The translations under genes were made by a program, and so were the position numbers. Shown here in pieces: positions 49,061-58,633 of a DNA stretch of 64,000 nt. Source of the stretch: Phosphuga atrata (lineage: Eukaryota; Arthropoda; Insecta; Coleoptera; Silphidae). The notes under the pieces were generated by a model. It had not been told where the DNA came from. It saw only the letters and a program-made list of their open reading frames with translations, and searched no databases. Location: contig OX155895.1 of NCBI GenBank assembly GCA_944588485.1, positions 24,658,927 to 24,722,926 of the forward strand. Reading direction: 5' to 3'. The first letter of the stretch is position 1; each line of letters opens with the position of its first letter.

Positions 49061-49311
49061 TTAACGTTTGTAATTCTCCAAGGTATGATATTTTTCAAAG
49101 CAATCGCCAATGTGTAGTGGTGGATATCCGGTACACGTTGAACAGTACGTCATAGTTCGTTTGCGACCGCCTTTAATTTTTCTGTCGGAACACACACGAC
49201 AATCGTTTCTGTTTCCAGAGCGAGGAATATGTAAACTTTTATCAAGTCTAATTTCAGTTTCATATTTGATATCTTGGCTATGTTGTAACATTAGTAAACT
49301 TTCATTTATAC
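49061..49311 (-). CDS. alternative terminal exon with piggyBac-type cysteine-rich domain
   Basis: The coding strand shows a T-rich tract and TTTTTTTAG acceptor, GT completing a split codon in the same phase as every FLYWCH cassette, then 82 codons to TAA and a nearby AATAAA. The C-terminal half reads D-C-R-V-C-S-D-R-K, R-K-R-T-M-T-Y-C-S-T-C, L-H-I-G-D-C-F-E-K-Y-H-T, the cross-brace Cys/His domain at the C-terminus of piggyBac transposases, with all metal ligands intact. That domain binds the element's terminal repeats in known piggyBac enzymes. No other transposase segment lies upstream. Placement between FLYWCH cassettes, conserved phase and intact ligands favour use as an exon; an isolated transposon remnant is the alternative. 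Confidence 0.6.
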
Positions 49312-49507
49312 CTAAAAAAAGGTGATAACTATAATATATTAATCACATCTATTATTGTCTATTATTATCTTTAAAAAAGAGATATTAGATAATTAAATAT
49401 ATAAATTTACATAGGATTCAGAATAAGTATTATACAATAACAAGCAAGTAAATGGATAAATAACATTAATTCATTAATTAATAATAATTCAATATTTAAA
49501 AAAAATC

Positions 49508-49513
49508 TTTATT
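49508..49513 (-). terminator. polyadenylation signal of the 49.9-kb exon
   Basis: Plus-strand TTTATT, AATAAA on the coding strand, 89 bases beyond the stop and about 195 bases before the next acceptor (49311). Confidence 0.5.
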
Positions 49514-49601
49514 TTATGAATTACAAATAATGAATGTTAAATACGTAAGAATTCAAATTTTGTATATATTTCTGCAATTCTTTTCGAAAACGAAAACATT
49601 T

Positions 49602-49870
49602 TCAATGCCATCCATTTTTTATCCATCTGGTCTCCCTGGCTAAAATAGTGCCTTTCAAGACCGCGTCGGCTTCCGGAAGATGCGTGTGTTCTCCATTTAT
49701 TAAAATGTGATTGTCGTGGCCCAAAATGCACCGCGCTTTGCACGTGCCCAAATCGTAAAATCTACATTTCCAGTATGTCGCGGTTCCGCTGCTTCGATGC
49801 TTCACGTATCTGAAATTTCTTACTACTAAATGGCTGTAGTGTCTTTTTCCCTTCACGAACATAATCTCCT
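49602..49870 (-). CDS. alternative terminal exon, FLYWCH zinc finger
   Basis: Acceptor TATTTTTAATTTTAG, AG finishing a split codon, then 88 codons. The domain is H-L-V-V-R-N-F-R-Y, T-Y-W-K-C, G-T-C-K-A-R-C and H-T-H-L-P. This is the only single-exon cassette with the canonical Tyr-Trp of the FLYWCH name. The usual G-x-x-x-L lead-in is replaced by H-Y-S-H-L. The piggyBac-domain cassette starts only 290 bases past its stop, so the two are packed like neighbouring cassettes of one array. Confidence 0.85.
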
Positions 49871-50812
49871 CTAAAATTAAAAATACATTAATAGATTTTG
49901 ATAAATCAATTATGGTTTATTATTATAATAGATTATATTTTATACAAAAAATTATAGTTTTTCATTAATTTTCTGCTGTGCTTGAAAATAAAGATGAAGG
50001 GAAGAAATAGCAAAAATCATAAAAAGCTTCTCCTTATTTTATCGCAATCTGTTATAGTTAGATTATGATAATTCAAAAACTTAAAAAAACTTTTCTTCCT
50101 TCTGTTTCCTCGTACATCTGTCTTTTCATCAAAGATCAATAACAAATTACACTGATTTGGTTCTGATTAAATTGTTTTTGCAAAACAATTATTAAATTTT
50201 CAAAAAATATTTTCAATTTTATATATATATAAAAATGACATTTATTCACAATTAGTCCTTACTTCCTACTTCCGTATCGTTCGTGTATATAAAGTTATAC
50301 AAGAAAATATGTGGGTGGAAGGATGCGACCAACCAAAATACACAAATAACATAGACTTGAAAATCAAACGCTTAAAATGTATATCGGTTAGTAACAATCT
50401 CTGAGAGTTAATCTTACCAAATTAGCAAAATTATTTTCATCTTGTGTAATATCATAATAATCACAATTAATCCGACATTCTTCTATATAAATTTACACAA
50501 GAGGTGTAAAACCATTAGATAGGACGTAGAAACATAAACCACATTGGCGTCATTAACGGCCGTTGACGTGTCGCGCACGCATATTTCAATGATGCAATTC
50601 CAATGATCCTAATTTAATAAATACGATTAGTCCGTGTTATACCGTTCTTGTGCCCGTCACAACACAAAAAAGCACATACATCAAATACTCCACTGTAATT
50701 CACTACAATCATCACTCAATGTATTCACCTTATCAAAACAACGTATTTTTCTTGCTTTCACATACTAGTAAGTAAAAGCTCCGCACTAGTAAATAAAAGT
50801 TTTTTATATTAA
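49871..50812. other. no gene recognised
   Basis: AT-rich; no frame of interest. ACTAGTAAATAAAAG-like short repeats near 50765-50800 and again at 50868. Confidence 0.3.
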
Positions 50813-50919
50813 CCCTTAACGGTCCGGAAGTATTTAAAGTTTCCTGCCATATACGCGGCATTGGAACCAGTAAATAAAAGTGCCATGCCGCGTATATTGC
50901 GGCAATGGTCTGGTAAGGG
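50813..50919. mobile_element. 107-bp piggyBac-type MITE
   Basis: Begins CCCTTAACGGTCCGG and ends CCAGACC-type sequence inverted (TGGTCTGGTAAGGG), flanked on both sides by TTAA (50809-50812, 50920-50923). ATACGCGGCA and TGCCGCGTAT inside are mirrored. TTAA flanks and CCCTT termini are characteristic of piggyBac derivatives. Confidence 0.65.
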
Positions 50920-51053
50920 TTAATATTTGTAGATTGCATTTGTAGTGATAACTTGCTGAACTACGTAACCGTCAGATTTTCACTAACAGATCTAGTTTTT
51001 GAAATACTCTATAAAGGCCTCTTTTAGAATTTTCCGCACTTTTAAACCATTTC

Positions 51054-51345
51054 ATGAATAGGATGATTGCGACCGTTTACTACGTGGTAATCCATACTTA
51101 CACTGAATTGTTAAATTAACTTTTTTTAATCACACTTATAATATTTAAAAATACTATATAATTTGTTTTCATATTTATATAAATTTACACTTATCACTAC
51201 TCGAGATACGACTGTTGAAGGTCATTTTCAAGTACTTGAAAATGACCTTCAACAGTCGAAACTCGAGTCGTGATAAGTCTAAATTTATATAACTGTGAAA
51301 AAATAGTCATATTTTTACATATTATAAGTGGGGTTAAAACAGTGA
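51054..51345. repeat. dispersed repeat E, longest copy, with 48-bp perfect palindrome
   Basis: Left end ATGAATAGGATGATTGCGACC; the centre at 51210-51257 is a perfect 48-base palindrome around CAAGTACTTG, extending imperfectly to about 51181-51286; right half contains AAATTTATATAACTGTGAAA and ACATATTATAAGTGGGGTT. Confidence 0.7.
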
Positions 51346-51575
51346 ATTTCTAGATTCTAAAACTAACTTATTGCAAAGTTTGCTTTCAGCTTTAATTAAA
51401 AGAACGGTTGAAAGTTTCTCAGAAATCTCGAGAAATTAAAATCTAAATCTTCCATGGACCGATCCGCTTTTCTAAATTTTAAGCTTTCTATCAAAACACA
51501 CACAAGTATTGCACCAAGCGATGTAGAATTAATACGCGTGCGATTTAAGACATGATATTTTTTAAGGTTGAATAG

Positions 51576-51955
51576 AGTATTCACCAGTGCGTATTTGACG
51601 GTATTTTGAATTTGTTAGTAACAATTGTTTCCGCCACACTTTTTTTTAATGGCATCATGGTTCATTAAAATGCCACTATTTTATTGTGAATAGGGGAGTC
51701 TATAAAAAATGTGGGGTCACATAACAAAACTTTCAACAAATAAATCAAATGAATGGATTTAGTGTATTTTGTAACTAGGGCGAAAAGTTGTGAAATTGTG
51801 CGCACGAACGAAGTGCGCACATTCGCTCGAGAGGGAAATTGACAATTTCGCTTGTGTTACAAACAATATTTTTTATTACTCTTACGAGGAGATGTATCTT
51901 AAAAGTTTGAGATCCGCGGGTCATAAAAAAAAATGGAATCAAAAATGAAGAATTT
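51576..51955. repeat. 380-bp direct repeat, unit 1
   Basis: Nearly identical to 52525-52904 at an offset of exactly 949 bases, with only scattered differences (for example GGCATC against GACATC). Contains the beginning of repeat B. The copies must be recent. Confidence 0.85.
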
Positions 51956-52310
51956 GCCTTTTTATTTGTCTCCGGTGGTGTGCATTCGTCATTAGAACTC
52001 TCCTCAGTCTCCGGTATCGCCATAGAATTCATTTTTTTTTTCACCATAGAATTCACAACACTCATTTTAAAACGTTTTCTTTAATTTTTATTATTTTGTA
52101 ATGAAAAAAATTATGACATTTTACGTCCCTTTTTTAATATCTCGATCTTGATTGTATTAATTTTATTTTAATTTGTTTTTTTTTAATATAACCTAGCGAT
52201 ATTGAATATTTTCGTGCGATACCCAGGTTATGTAGAAATACAACGAGATTTGGCATTTCTCGTAATAATCAATCTAAGTCAAGAAGTACTTTTTGCGCAT
52301 GAGTAATAAA
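51759..52310. repeat. dispersed repeat B, copy 4
   Basis: From GTGTATTTTGTAACTAGGGC to GCGCATGAGTAATAAAAAAC. Two nested foldbacks are visible: TTTGTAACTAGGGCGAAA pairs with the TTTCGC...GTTACAAA side near 51845-51862, and TTATTACTCTTACGAGG near 51873 faces CGCATGAGTAATAA at the far end. Confidence 0.7.
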
Positions 52311-52524
52311 AAACAAATTTAGTTTTCATTTCACGGTCCATATTACCACAACTAAAATAAGCAAGATGAATTAGAGAAGATCTTAAAATTGTTCTTAATT
52401 TACTTTCTGACAATAGTTCATTCGGGTAATGATACTGTTAAAAGCATTTCACAACCATACACGAGTAATGCGTCTATTTCGTTGCATATTCTTGCTTCCA
52501 AGTTTACTAATGATACTGGCTTAC

Positions 52525-52904
52525 AGTATTCACCAGTGCGTATTTGACGGTATTTTGAATTTGTTAGTAACAATTGTTTCCGCCACACTTTTTTTTAATG
52601 ACATCATGGTTCATTAAAATGCCACTATTTTATTGTGAATAGGGGAGTCTATAAAAAATGTGGGGTCACATAACAAAACTTTCAACAAATAAATCAAATG
52701 AATGGATTTAGTGTATTTTGTAACTAGGGCGAAAAGTTGTGAAATTGTGCGCACGAACGAAGTGCGCACATTCGCTCGAGAGGGAAATTGACAATTTCGC
52801 TTGTGTTACAAACAATATTTTTTATTACTCTTACGAGGAGATGTATCTTAAATGTTTGAGATCCGCGGGTCATACAAAAAAATGGAATCAAAAATGAAGA
52901 ATTT
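52525..52904. repeat. 380-bp direct repeat, unit 2
   Basis: Second copy of 51576-51955; it breaks off within repeat B (52708-52904) where AT-rich filler and a LINE begin. Confidence 0.85.
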
Positions 52905-52939
52905 AAATAAAAATTTAAGAAATTTAAGAATTTAATAAA

Positions 52940-53640
52940 AAAAAAAGAATTTTTTCCAATATTCTGCGGCCTAACAAAAGCTTTTGACTGTGTTTCTCAT
53001 AGTATTCTATTAGACAAACTAAACAGTTATGAGATCAGGGGAAAAGCGGGCCGATGGATACAATCCTACCTGGAAAACCGGAAACAGTATGTATCAGTAA
53101 ATATTGGAAATAGAACTGGACAATCACAGACAATATGTACACATATAGGGGTACCACAAGGAAGCGTATTGGCACCAACATTATTTTACTATACACGGCA
53201 GACTTAATTAACTACATAAGAGGACGATATTGTACATTGTATGCGGATGACACAAGCTTCATTGTGACTGGGAAAGACAAAAGCAACAATGTTAAAGAAG
53301 CAAACAGACTCTTAGATTCAGTGAATACATGGTCCTCAGCAAATCAACTCCATTTTAATAAGAACAAAACGGAATATATAACTTTCCATTCGACAAGAAG
53401 TGTCTACGACAGAAATATTAACATTGTTATTAAAAATCACCAATTGAAAAGGGCTAAAGAAATAAAATTCCTAGGCATACATCTAGAGGAACATCCAAGA
53501 TGGACAACCCATATACAAATCATCAACTCTATACTGCACAAGAAGGCATTTTTAATCAAACATATACATAAACTGTTAAACAAGGAAGATCTTCGCAGTT
53601 GGTATTTTGCTGAAGTACAAAGCGTATTCCATCTATAATA
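52940..53640 (+). pseudogene. LINE reverse transcriptase, Jockey/CR1-like
   Basis: Begins L-T-K-A-F-D-C-V-S-H-S-I-L-L-D-K-L in one frame, continues W-I-Q-S-Y-L-E-N-R-K-Q-Y-V and G-V-P-Q-G-S-V-L-A-P, then a frameshift near 53190 leads into the 167-codon frame with the catalytic box L-Y-A-D-D-T-S-F-I, then F-N-K-N-K-T-E-Y-I-T-F and F-L-G-I-H-L. It ends at the thumb. Truncated at both ends and frameshifted. Confidence 0.8.
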
Positions 53641-54115
53641 AAAGGGCCGATTATCATACCATCTAATACCCCAGACTTCATATTTATCTCTTGCGGATAT
53701 TAAGAACGAACTTCAATTTTTACGCGAGTGGATTTATTTGATGCCAGTATCTACAGTTGTGTCATTCAGACAACCATTCAATTGAAACGTGGCTTCATCT
53801 GACATCACAATGTTCTTGTACGTTTTAAACCTTTCATTTTTTAATATTCTTCTCACTGACGGTCATGGTCTGCAGAGAGCGCTGATTTTGGGGGCGTTCG
53901 ACTATATCCAGCAAAATATTTAGTGCCCTATCAACATTTTTTGCTGTTCTAGGTCTACCAGAGGAACTACGAACACTTTTGGTTTCTTCAAATTTTTGAT
54001 AATTCCTACTGATATGGATTATGTTTGAATAAGCGTCATTAAATAAATGACACGCTTCCGCGTGAGTTCTCTTACAATCCCCATAACCAATTTCTATCCT
54101 TTCTGTTAAATTCAT
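53641..54115 (-). pseudogene. mariner-superfamily transposase fragment
   Basis: The frame 53834-54115 starts M-N-L-T-E-R-I-E-I-G-Y-G-D and carries E-T-K-S-V-R-S-S-S-G-R-P-R-T-A-K, the two-helix DNA-binding N-terminus typical of insect mariner-type elements. Downstream sequence to 53641 is broken and includes the remains of a C-D-V-R-x-S-H segment. No intact catalytic triad. Confidence 0.6.
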
Positions 54116-54299
54116 TTCTTGATGTGGGAACGGTTATCAAGCTTGACAAGATGTCACGTATATTACATAATTATATGTCATACGCGGACTACAATTCTAG
54201 AAAAGAGAATCGATCATCTTCATCACTCCAGTTTGATTCGCATTGTTTTTTAAAGCCAGCCTTTCTATTTTTTAATGCTTGCTAAACATCGATGTCCCA

Positions 54300-55060
54300 T
54301 GCTTTTGTCAAGTTTTTACCATAAAGTAATACGTTCGGGTTGATTGTCTCCTAGGACAACAATAGTTTGCATCAGAATTCTTCTTCTGTAGTGCAATTTT
54401 ATATTGTTAATAATTCCTTGGTCCATAGGCTGTAACTTTGACGTCATATTTGACGGGCAGTTATCCACAAACAGCAAGATTTTGCGTTTTCCGGCATTGA
54501 ATTTCTTCTCCAAACTAGAAAGCCATTCTTCATAAATGCGCTTGTCACCCAAGCTTTTTTGTTGCTTTTATATATCAATGTGAAAAAACGTTTACCTTTA
54601 AAGCATCGCGGATTTTTTGATTTTCCAATCACCAACGGTTTCAATTTTTTTAATACTACACATATTGGCTCCCATCATGGCCATTCTTGGCTCCCTCATG
54701 GCATTCTTTCTTTGCTGTTTTCGACCGAAGCACTTTTCAGTCTTTAAATGTTAACGTTTTATTAGGTAAACATCTAAAAAATAAGCCCGTCTCGTCCGCA
54801 TTAAAAATGTCTTTTTCATGATAAGTTCCGGGCAAGATATTGTTGCACCACTCTTCACAGTCATGTTCAATAACGTCTGCTCTTTCACCTCACATAACCT
54901 ATTGAATAATATTTGTCTTTTCTTAAATTTATCTAGCCAACCTACACTAGCGATGAAATCAGTGTGTCCCAGACTCTCGGCAAAATCAAGAGCCTTTTCT
55001 CTAATAAGTGGTCCAGATTTTGGCATATTTTCATCCCGCGCCATTTTAAAAAAAATCTGT
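54300..55060 (-). pseudogene. pogo/Tigger transposase, frameshifted
   Basis: From 5' to 3' on the minus strand: I-R-E-K-A-L-D-F-A-E-S and G-W-L-D-K-F-K-K-R (second half of the CENP-B-type helix-turn-helix), K-A-W-V-T-S-A (catalytic domain start), I-L-L-F-V-D-N-C-P-S (Asp region), and S-K-L-Q-P-M-D-Q-G-I-I-N-N-I-K (third acidic region). The order is that of a Tigger/CENP-B DDE protein, spread over three frames, so it is dead. It lies between the 49.9- and 55.8-kb cassettes. Confidence 0.8.
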
Positions 55061-55283
55061 TGAGTAAATTATCACATTATATACAAGTTAAATGTCTAGA
55101 ATAGTCGATTACTTATTCTGGTTTCAAAGTGTTAAGTGCAAAACGCGAATGTTGTTGTAAGGTTTCTTTGTTATTGTCGTTACCAAAAGCAGCTTTGACT
55201 TAAAAAAAATAATAAATAAGGAATTGGTGCAAAATGAAAACATTCTGTTAGCATTATGTATTATTATATATACTATTATGATG

Positions 55284-55289
<6 letters not shown>

Positions 55290-55354
<65 letters not shown>
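55290..55354. repeat. (TA)n microsatellite
   Basis: About 65 bases of alternating TA, just past the 3' side of the 55.8-kb exon. Confidence 0.95.
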
Positions 55355-55355
<1 letters not shown>

Positions 55356-55428
55356 TATTCAATTTGGTTCACACGAATTAAATTTGAATTAAACTAAAGC
55401 AAACGTAAAAACACAAAACGAAGGCCAA

Positions 55429-55434
55429 TTTATT
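55429..55434 (-). terminator. polyadenylation signal of the 55.8-kb exon
   Basis: Plus-strand TTTATT, AATAAA on the coding strand, 42 bases past the stop. Confidence 0.5.
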
Positions 55435-55475
55435 AGGTTCCCTTCCTGTTCGACTAATATAGAGGGCTGATAACA

Positions 55476-55774
55476 TTACGACATCTTTCTGACGTTTAGG
55501 CCGATCGGGTTGCATTTCTTTTTCGACAAAGTTCGTAAATATTCAACACTTCCCTTCTGGAATTGTTCCAAGATAAATCTGACCGGCGGATTGTGATTGT
55601 GCAGTTCCACTACGCTCAAAGGCTTCGTCCGATTTGTCGTGCAACGAGCAGGACAATAATTAGAAGTTGCACACCTCCATGTCCACTTATCCTTAGTGGA
55701 ACTTTCAAACTCGTAGATATGCTTTTGCAAAATGAGGTTGCGTACTCCGTTCGACTTAATTAAGAATTTAAAAC
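55476..55774 (-). CDS. alternative terminal exon, divergent FLYWCH finger
   Basis: Acceptor TTTTGTTTTTCAAG, GT finishing a split codon, then 98 codons. Landmarks: F-K-F-L-I-K-S-N-G-V-R-N-L-I, H-I-Y-E-F, W-T-W-R-C, N-Y-C-P-A-R-C, and H-N-H-N-P-P. The Cys-Cys spacing is short and the His motif is extended by one residue, so it is the most divergent of the single-exon fingers. The C-terminal tail (about 35 residues, Lys-rich) is unique. Only 130 bases separate its acceptor from the stop of the next cassette. Confidence 0.8.
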
Positions 55775-55903
55775 CTTGAAAAACAAAACATAGATTAGAT
55801 ACTAAAACAAACAGATAACAAATAAAGGAAATATAATTTAAGCGATATCAGTGAGTTTTTTTATTTATTGGTAAATTACAGCAAATTGTGAAATAAAACT
55901 AAG

Positions 55904-56036
55904 TTAAACTTCTTCCGATGAATTAATTTCCGTAATATGAATGATTTCTGCGGTTGGTTTCGCACTAATTCTCCGCCAACGTTTCATCTTCGATTTTATT
56001 AAACTATAAGTAGTTTCCCTTGCAGCGTTTGGATAC
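55904..56036 (-). CDS. split FLYWCH cassette 1, exon 3 (C-terminal extension)
   Basis: Acceptor TTTTCTTTAG then G, completing TTG across the junction, then Y-P-N-A-A-R-E-T-T-Y-S-L and M-K-R-W-R-R-I-S to an acidic end E-I-N-S-S-E-E-V and TAA. The Y-P-x-A-A...R-W pattern recurs in the third exons of both neighbouring split cassettes. AATAAA lies about 45 bases beyond. Confidence 0.75.
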
Positions 56037-56096
56037 CTAAAGAAAAGATATCTAATTAAAAAAACTGACCCAAAAAAATTAGTAACAAAAACTTAC

Positions 56097-56315
56097 AATG
56101 GACTTAACATATCATAAACTTCCTTAGTCGAATCTGTATTATTCCTCAACATAACATCTTTCAACTCTCTTAAGAAAACGATTTTTTCTTCTGCTGCGTA
56201 ATCCGGGGGATGATTGTGTCCTTTCTTCAATTTTATATCATTTATGGTTCCGTTAAATGGTATTACAGCCCTTGCATGACAGCCAAGTCTTTTATATTCC
56301 AAGCATCTTAAATAA
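56097..56315 (-). CDS. split FLYWCH cassette 1, exon 2 (zinc-ligand half)
   Basis: Acceptor GGTTATAAG; one base closes the split Thr codon, then Y-L-R-C-L-E-Y-K-R-L-G-C-H-A-R, H-N-H-P-P, and a helix ending V-Y-D-M-L-S-P. A second AG nine bases downstream is in frame but would remove Y-L-R, part of the ligand motif, so the first is chosen. Length 219 bases, identical to exon 2 of the next cassette. Donor GTAAGT follows; read through, it gives an immediate TAA. Confidence 0.8.
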
Positions 56316-56370
56316 CTTATAACCGAATTGTTAGTTTTATATGTACAGGGTAGAGATTACTGGCACTTAC

Positions 56371-56494
56371 GTCATAGGCGGTGTTCCTTTTACAATATTC
56401 ACGTGGAAAACAAATCCGTCAACAATATATCGAGGCATTTCTGGTTTTCTTTCTCCTCTACAAAATTTGCCTGAAGCTCGCACGGTCTTCACAT
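56371..56494 (-). CDS. split FLYWCH cassette 1, exon 1
   Basis: Acceptor TTTTTTTGTAATAG, AT finishing a split codon in the array-wide phase, then 40 codons ending at donor GTAAGTG. It encodes a basic lead (G-E-R-K-P) and the first FLYWCH strand, V-D-G-F-V-F-H-V. A 55-base intron joins it to the ligand half. Joined, the three exons give one open frame of about 155 codons with the domain intact except that Trp of the W-x-C motif is Leu. Confidence 0.8.
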
Positions 56495-56753
56495 CTATTA
56501 CAAAAAAAATATTTTTTAACATAAATTAAAATAAATTATTAATAATAATTTTAATCAAATTTCTTTACATTTTTCTTGTATAAAAGTTCGTAAATATCTC
56601 CAATTTATTAATATTTGTTTATAAAGCATTAGTGAAAATTGTCCAAATAGTCTAATATTTATTATGAAGAGTCAAATAAATTAATAACTATCACAAACGT
56701 TTGATCTAAGTAAATAGAAATATTTCAGTAAAATAAATTAAACATAACATTTT

Positions 56754-56832
56754 TTATTTCATTTTTTTCCACCTTTGTATATTAGTGTAATATTTATGAG
56801 AATAAGGAAATATTTTTGCATCTTCAGGGTAC
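56754..56832 (-). CDS. split FLYWCH cassette 2, exon 3
   Basis: Acceptor GATTTTTTTTGTAG, G completing AAG, then Y-P-E-D-A-K-I-F and I-Q-R-W-K-K-M-K, TAA. AATAAA overlaps the stop region. Shorter than the third exon of cassette 1 but the same pattern. Confidence 0.72.
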
Positions 56833-56892
56833 CTACAAAAAAAATCACCAATGCTCATTTTTTAAATTTAGATAGTTCATTTTCATACTTAC

Positions 56893-57111
56893 TTTCTGGC
56901 TACAATGTTGTAAACGTCTTTGCTATCGGCATTAGGCATAACTTGAGCAGTTTCTTTCATGAGATTTTCAAATCTAAAACGCACTGCAATTGTGTCATCC
57001 GGTGGATGATTGTGATGCCGAATTATTTCTAAATCTTCGGCCGATTTCGATAGACCTAACTTTGCCGAAGCTAAACACCCCGTATGTTTTTCGCGGGCAC
57101 AACGAAAATAA
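56893..57111 (-). CDS. split FLYWCH cassette 2, exon 2
   Basis: Acceptor GTGTGTTGTAG, T closing an Arg codon, then Y-F-R-C-A-R-E-K-H-T-G-C-L, H-H-N-H-P-P-D-D, and a helix ending V-Y-N-I-V-A-R. 219 bases; donor GTAAGT. Phe stands where FLYWCH has Trp. Confidence 0.8.
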
Positions 57112-57193
57112 CTACAACACACAATATTTCAATTAAAACTTTTTTGCAAAATAAATTTCTTGGAAAATCGATGTTAGCATTAATGATACTTAC

Positions 57194-57308
57194 CGAACAT
57201 TCTTTTTGACCACTCTTAAATGATAAACAAACCCTTTATGTATAACTTTGTAAGATCTCGATTTGTTTTTATTTCTCGTAGGTGCTTCTTTGGTCTCCAT
57301 TTTAGAAT
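57194..57308 (-). CDS. split FLYWCH cassette 2, exon 1
   Basis: Acceptor TTTTGAATTTAG, AT finishing a split codon, 37 codons, donor GTAAGTA. Basic N-terminus (R-N-K-N-K-S-R-S) then V-I-H-K-G-F-V-Y-H-L. Intron of 82 bases to exon 2. Joined frame is open throughout; predicted contribution about 135 residues. Confidence 0.8.
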
Positions 57309-57647
57309 CTAAATTCAAAATAATTCGAATTTGTATAGGTTTTTCACATTACATTCACCATTTGCAAATCAAATTCACCCCTGCCAAATGAAATGCACCC
57401 TTTGCAAGTGAAATTCTCCCTTTTGCAAAAGTTATAAATATTTCATTGTAAATAACATCTATATCTATGTGTTTATAATTTACATTACCATTTAGTAACA
57501 TTATTTCTACTATTTTTAATTTCCTTCTTATGGTGAGGTGTATGTAGAGGCATTCGTGAAACAACAATCCAATCAGAATTTTTCAAAAAATATAACAGAT
57601 TCATATAAATATCATCATATAAAATCATCTTAAAAAATATCAAGATT

Positions 57648-57648
<1 letters not shown>

Positions 57649-57702
<54 letters not shown>
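57649..57702. repeat. (AT)n microsatellite
   Basis: Over 50 bases of alternating AT between split cassettes 2 and 3. Confidence 0.95.
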
Positions 57703-57704
<2 letters not shown>

Positions 57705-58233
57705 ACAAATCATAGACAGCCTGCATCTTGTTTGGTAAGGGTATAAGAGCTTTTCTTTAAAATCATTGGCCATGTACCATACACATTGTACGCCATGTAC
57801 CAGACACACTTTGTTTCTTGGGACAGATGTCGCAATGATTTTGAAGGTTCATTAAGCCAAAGTTGTTTGACAACATATATTCTCCTAATTGAAGGTCTAC
57901 ACTTCTTTACGATCAAATTTCCAGTTTCATTTTTACTGTGCACCACTTTATAAAAAAGAGCGCACATAAAAACACATTGAGAAATCGTTGTCGAAAAAAA
58001 CAAGCCCAAAAGCAATTGACCAACACGCATTTCGAAAATAAGATCTATTGTTCTTTTGTGAAAACAGTAACAACAAGTCTGTTTTATTGTCAGCTCAGTA
58101 AAACAGACTTGTTGTAAGTCAATTACCAAATATAATGTTGTTGATTTCTGATTACAAACAAACACATTTGATGAAAAATTAATTGGAATTCCAAAACAAA
58201 AATATTTTTAATTATATAATAATAATAGCAATT
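57703..58233. other. spacer between split cassettes 2 and 3
   Basis: A 151-codon minus-strand frame (57710-58165) covers most of it. It contains an inverted repeat at 58060-58115 (AACAAGTCTGTTTTA / AACAGACTTGTTG) and V-V-K-Q-L-W-L-N-E-P-S-K-S-L-R, without a family I can name. No acceptor in the array phase precedes it. Confidence 0.35.
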
Positions 58234-58306
58234 TTAACTCTTGCTCCATCTATGCAAAGAAGAACGGATAGATTTAAACGAAACTTCTTCAGCAGCCTGA
58301 GGATAT
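58234..58306 (-). CDS. split FLYWCH cassette 3, exon 3
   Basis: Acceptor GATTTGTTTTTGTAG, A completing CTA, then Y-P-Q-A-A-E-E-V-S-F and L-H-R-W-S-K-S, TAA. Same Y-P-x-A-A...R-W pattern as the other two. Confidence 0.75.
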
Positions 58307-58362
58307 CTACAAAAACAAATCGTACAATTCCTCAAGCAAAAGAATATCTAAAACTCACTCAC

Positions 58363-58578
58363 AGTATACTAATAGTATCGTAAACTTTCTTTATAGGAGT
58401 TTGCATGTTTTTCGAAGCTTCTTTCAGATGATTAAGAAAATAATATTTTTCTTCGGCGTTTAAATCAGGGGGGTGGTTATGCGATCTTGTAATTCGCAAA
58501 TCATTAACCTTTCCGTTTTTGGGGATAATTGCTCTAGCTCTACAACCTCTCTTCTTCATATTGGAACAAACTAAATAT
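58363..58578 (-). CDS. split FLYWCH cassette 3, exon 2
   Basis: Acceptor TTTTAAATGTTATTAG, A closing an Arg codon, then Y-L-V-C-S-N-M-K-K-R-G-C-R-A-R, H-N-H-P-P-D-L-N-A-E-E-K (strongly like cassette 1), and a helix ending V-Y-D-T-I-S. 216 bases; donor GTGAGT. Confidence 0.82.
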
Positions 58579-58633
58579 CTAATAACATTTAAAATCATTT
58601 AACGAACAAATTTGTACCTCAAGAAATGATTAC

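Noticed and set aside
49537..49743. Minus-strand frame overlapping the 49.9-kb FLYWCH exon
   Set aside because: Alternative-frame shadow without zinc-finger motif or suitable acceptor phase.
51775..52065. 96-codon minus-strand frame, and the similar 59847-60149 frame
   Set aside because: Both are by-products of repeat B, with poor conservation between copies.
56093..56302. Treating the HNHPP frames at 56.1, 56.9 and 58.4 kb as complete single-exon fingers
   Set aside because: Each begins in mid-domain; the first strand is recovered only by splicing to an upstream exon, and a donor overlaps each apparent stop.
56306..56307. Second AG acceptor for split cassette 1, exon 2
   Set aside because: In frame, but it would remove Y-L-R before the first Cys; the upstream AG matches the exon starts of the two sister cassettes and gives an equal exon length of 219.
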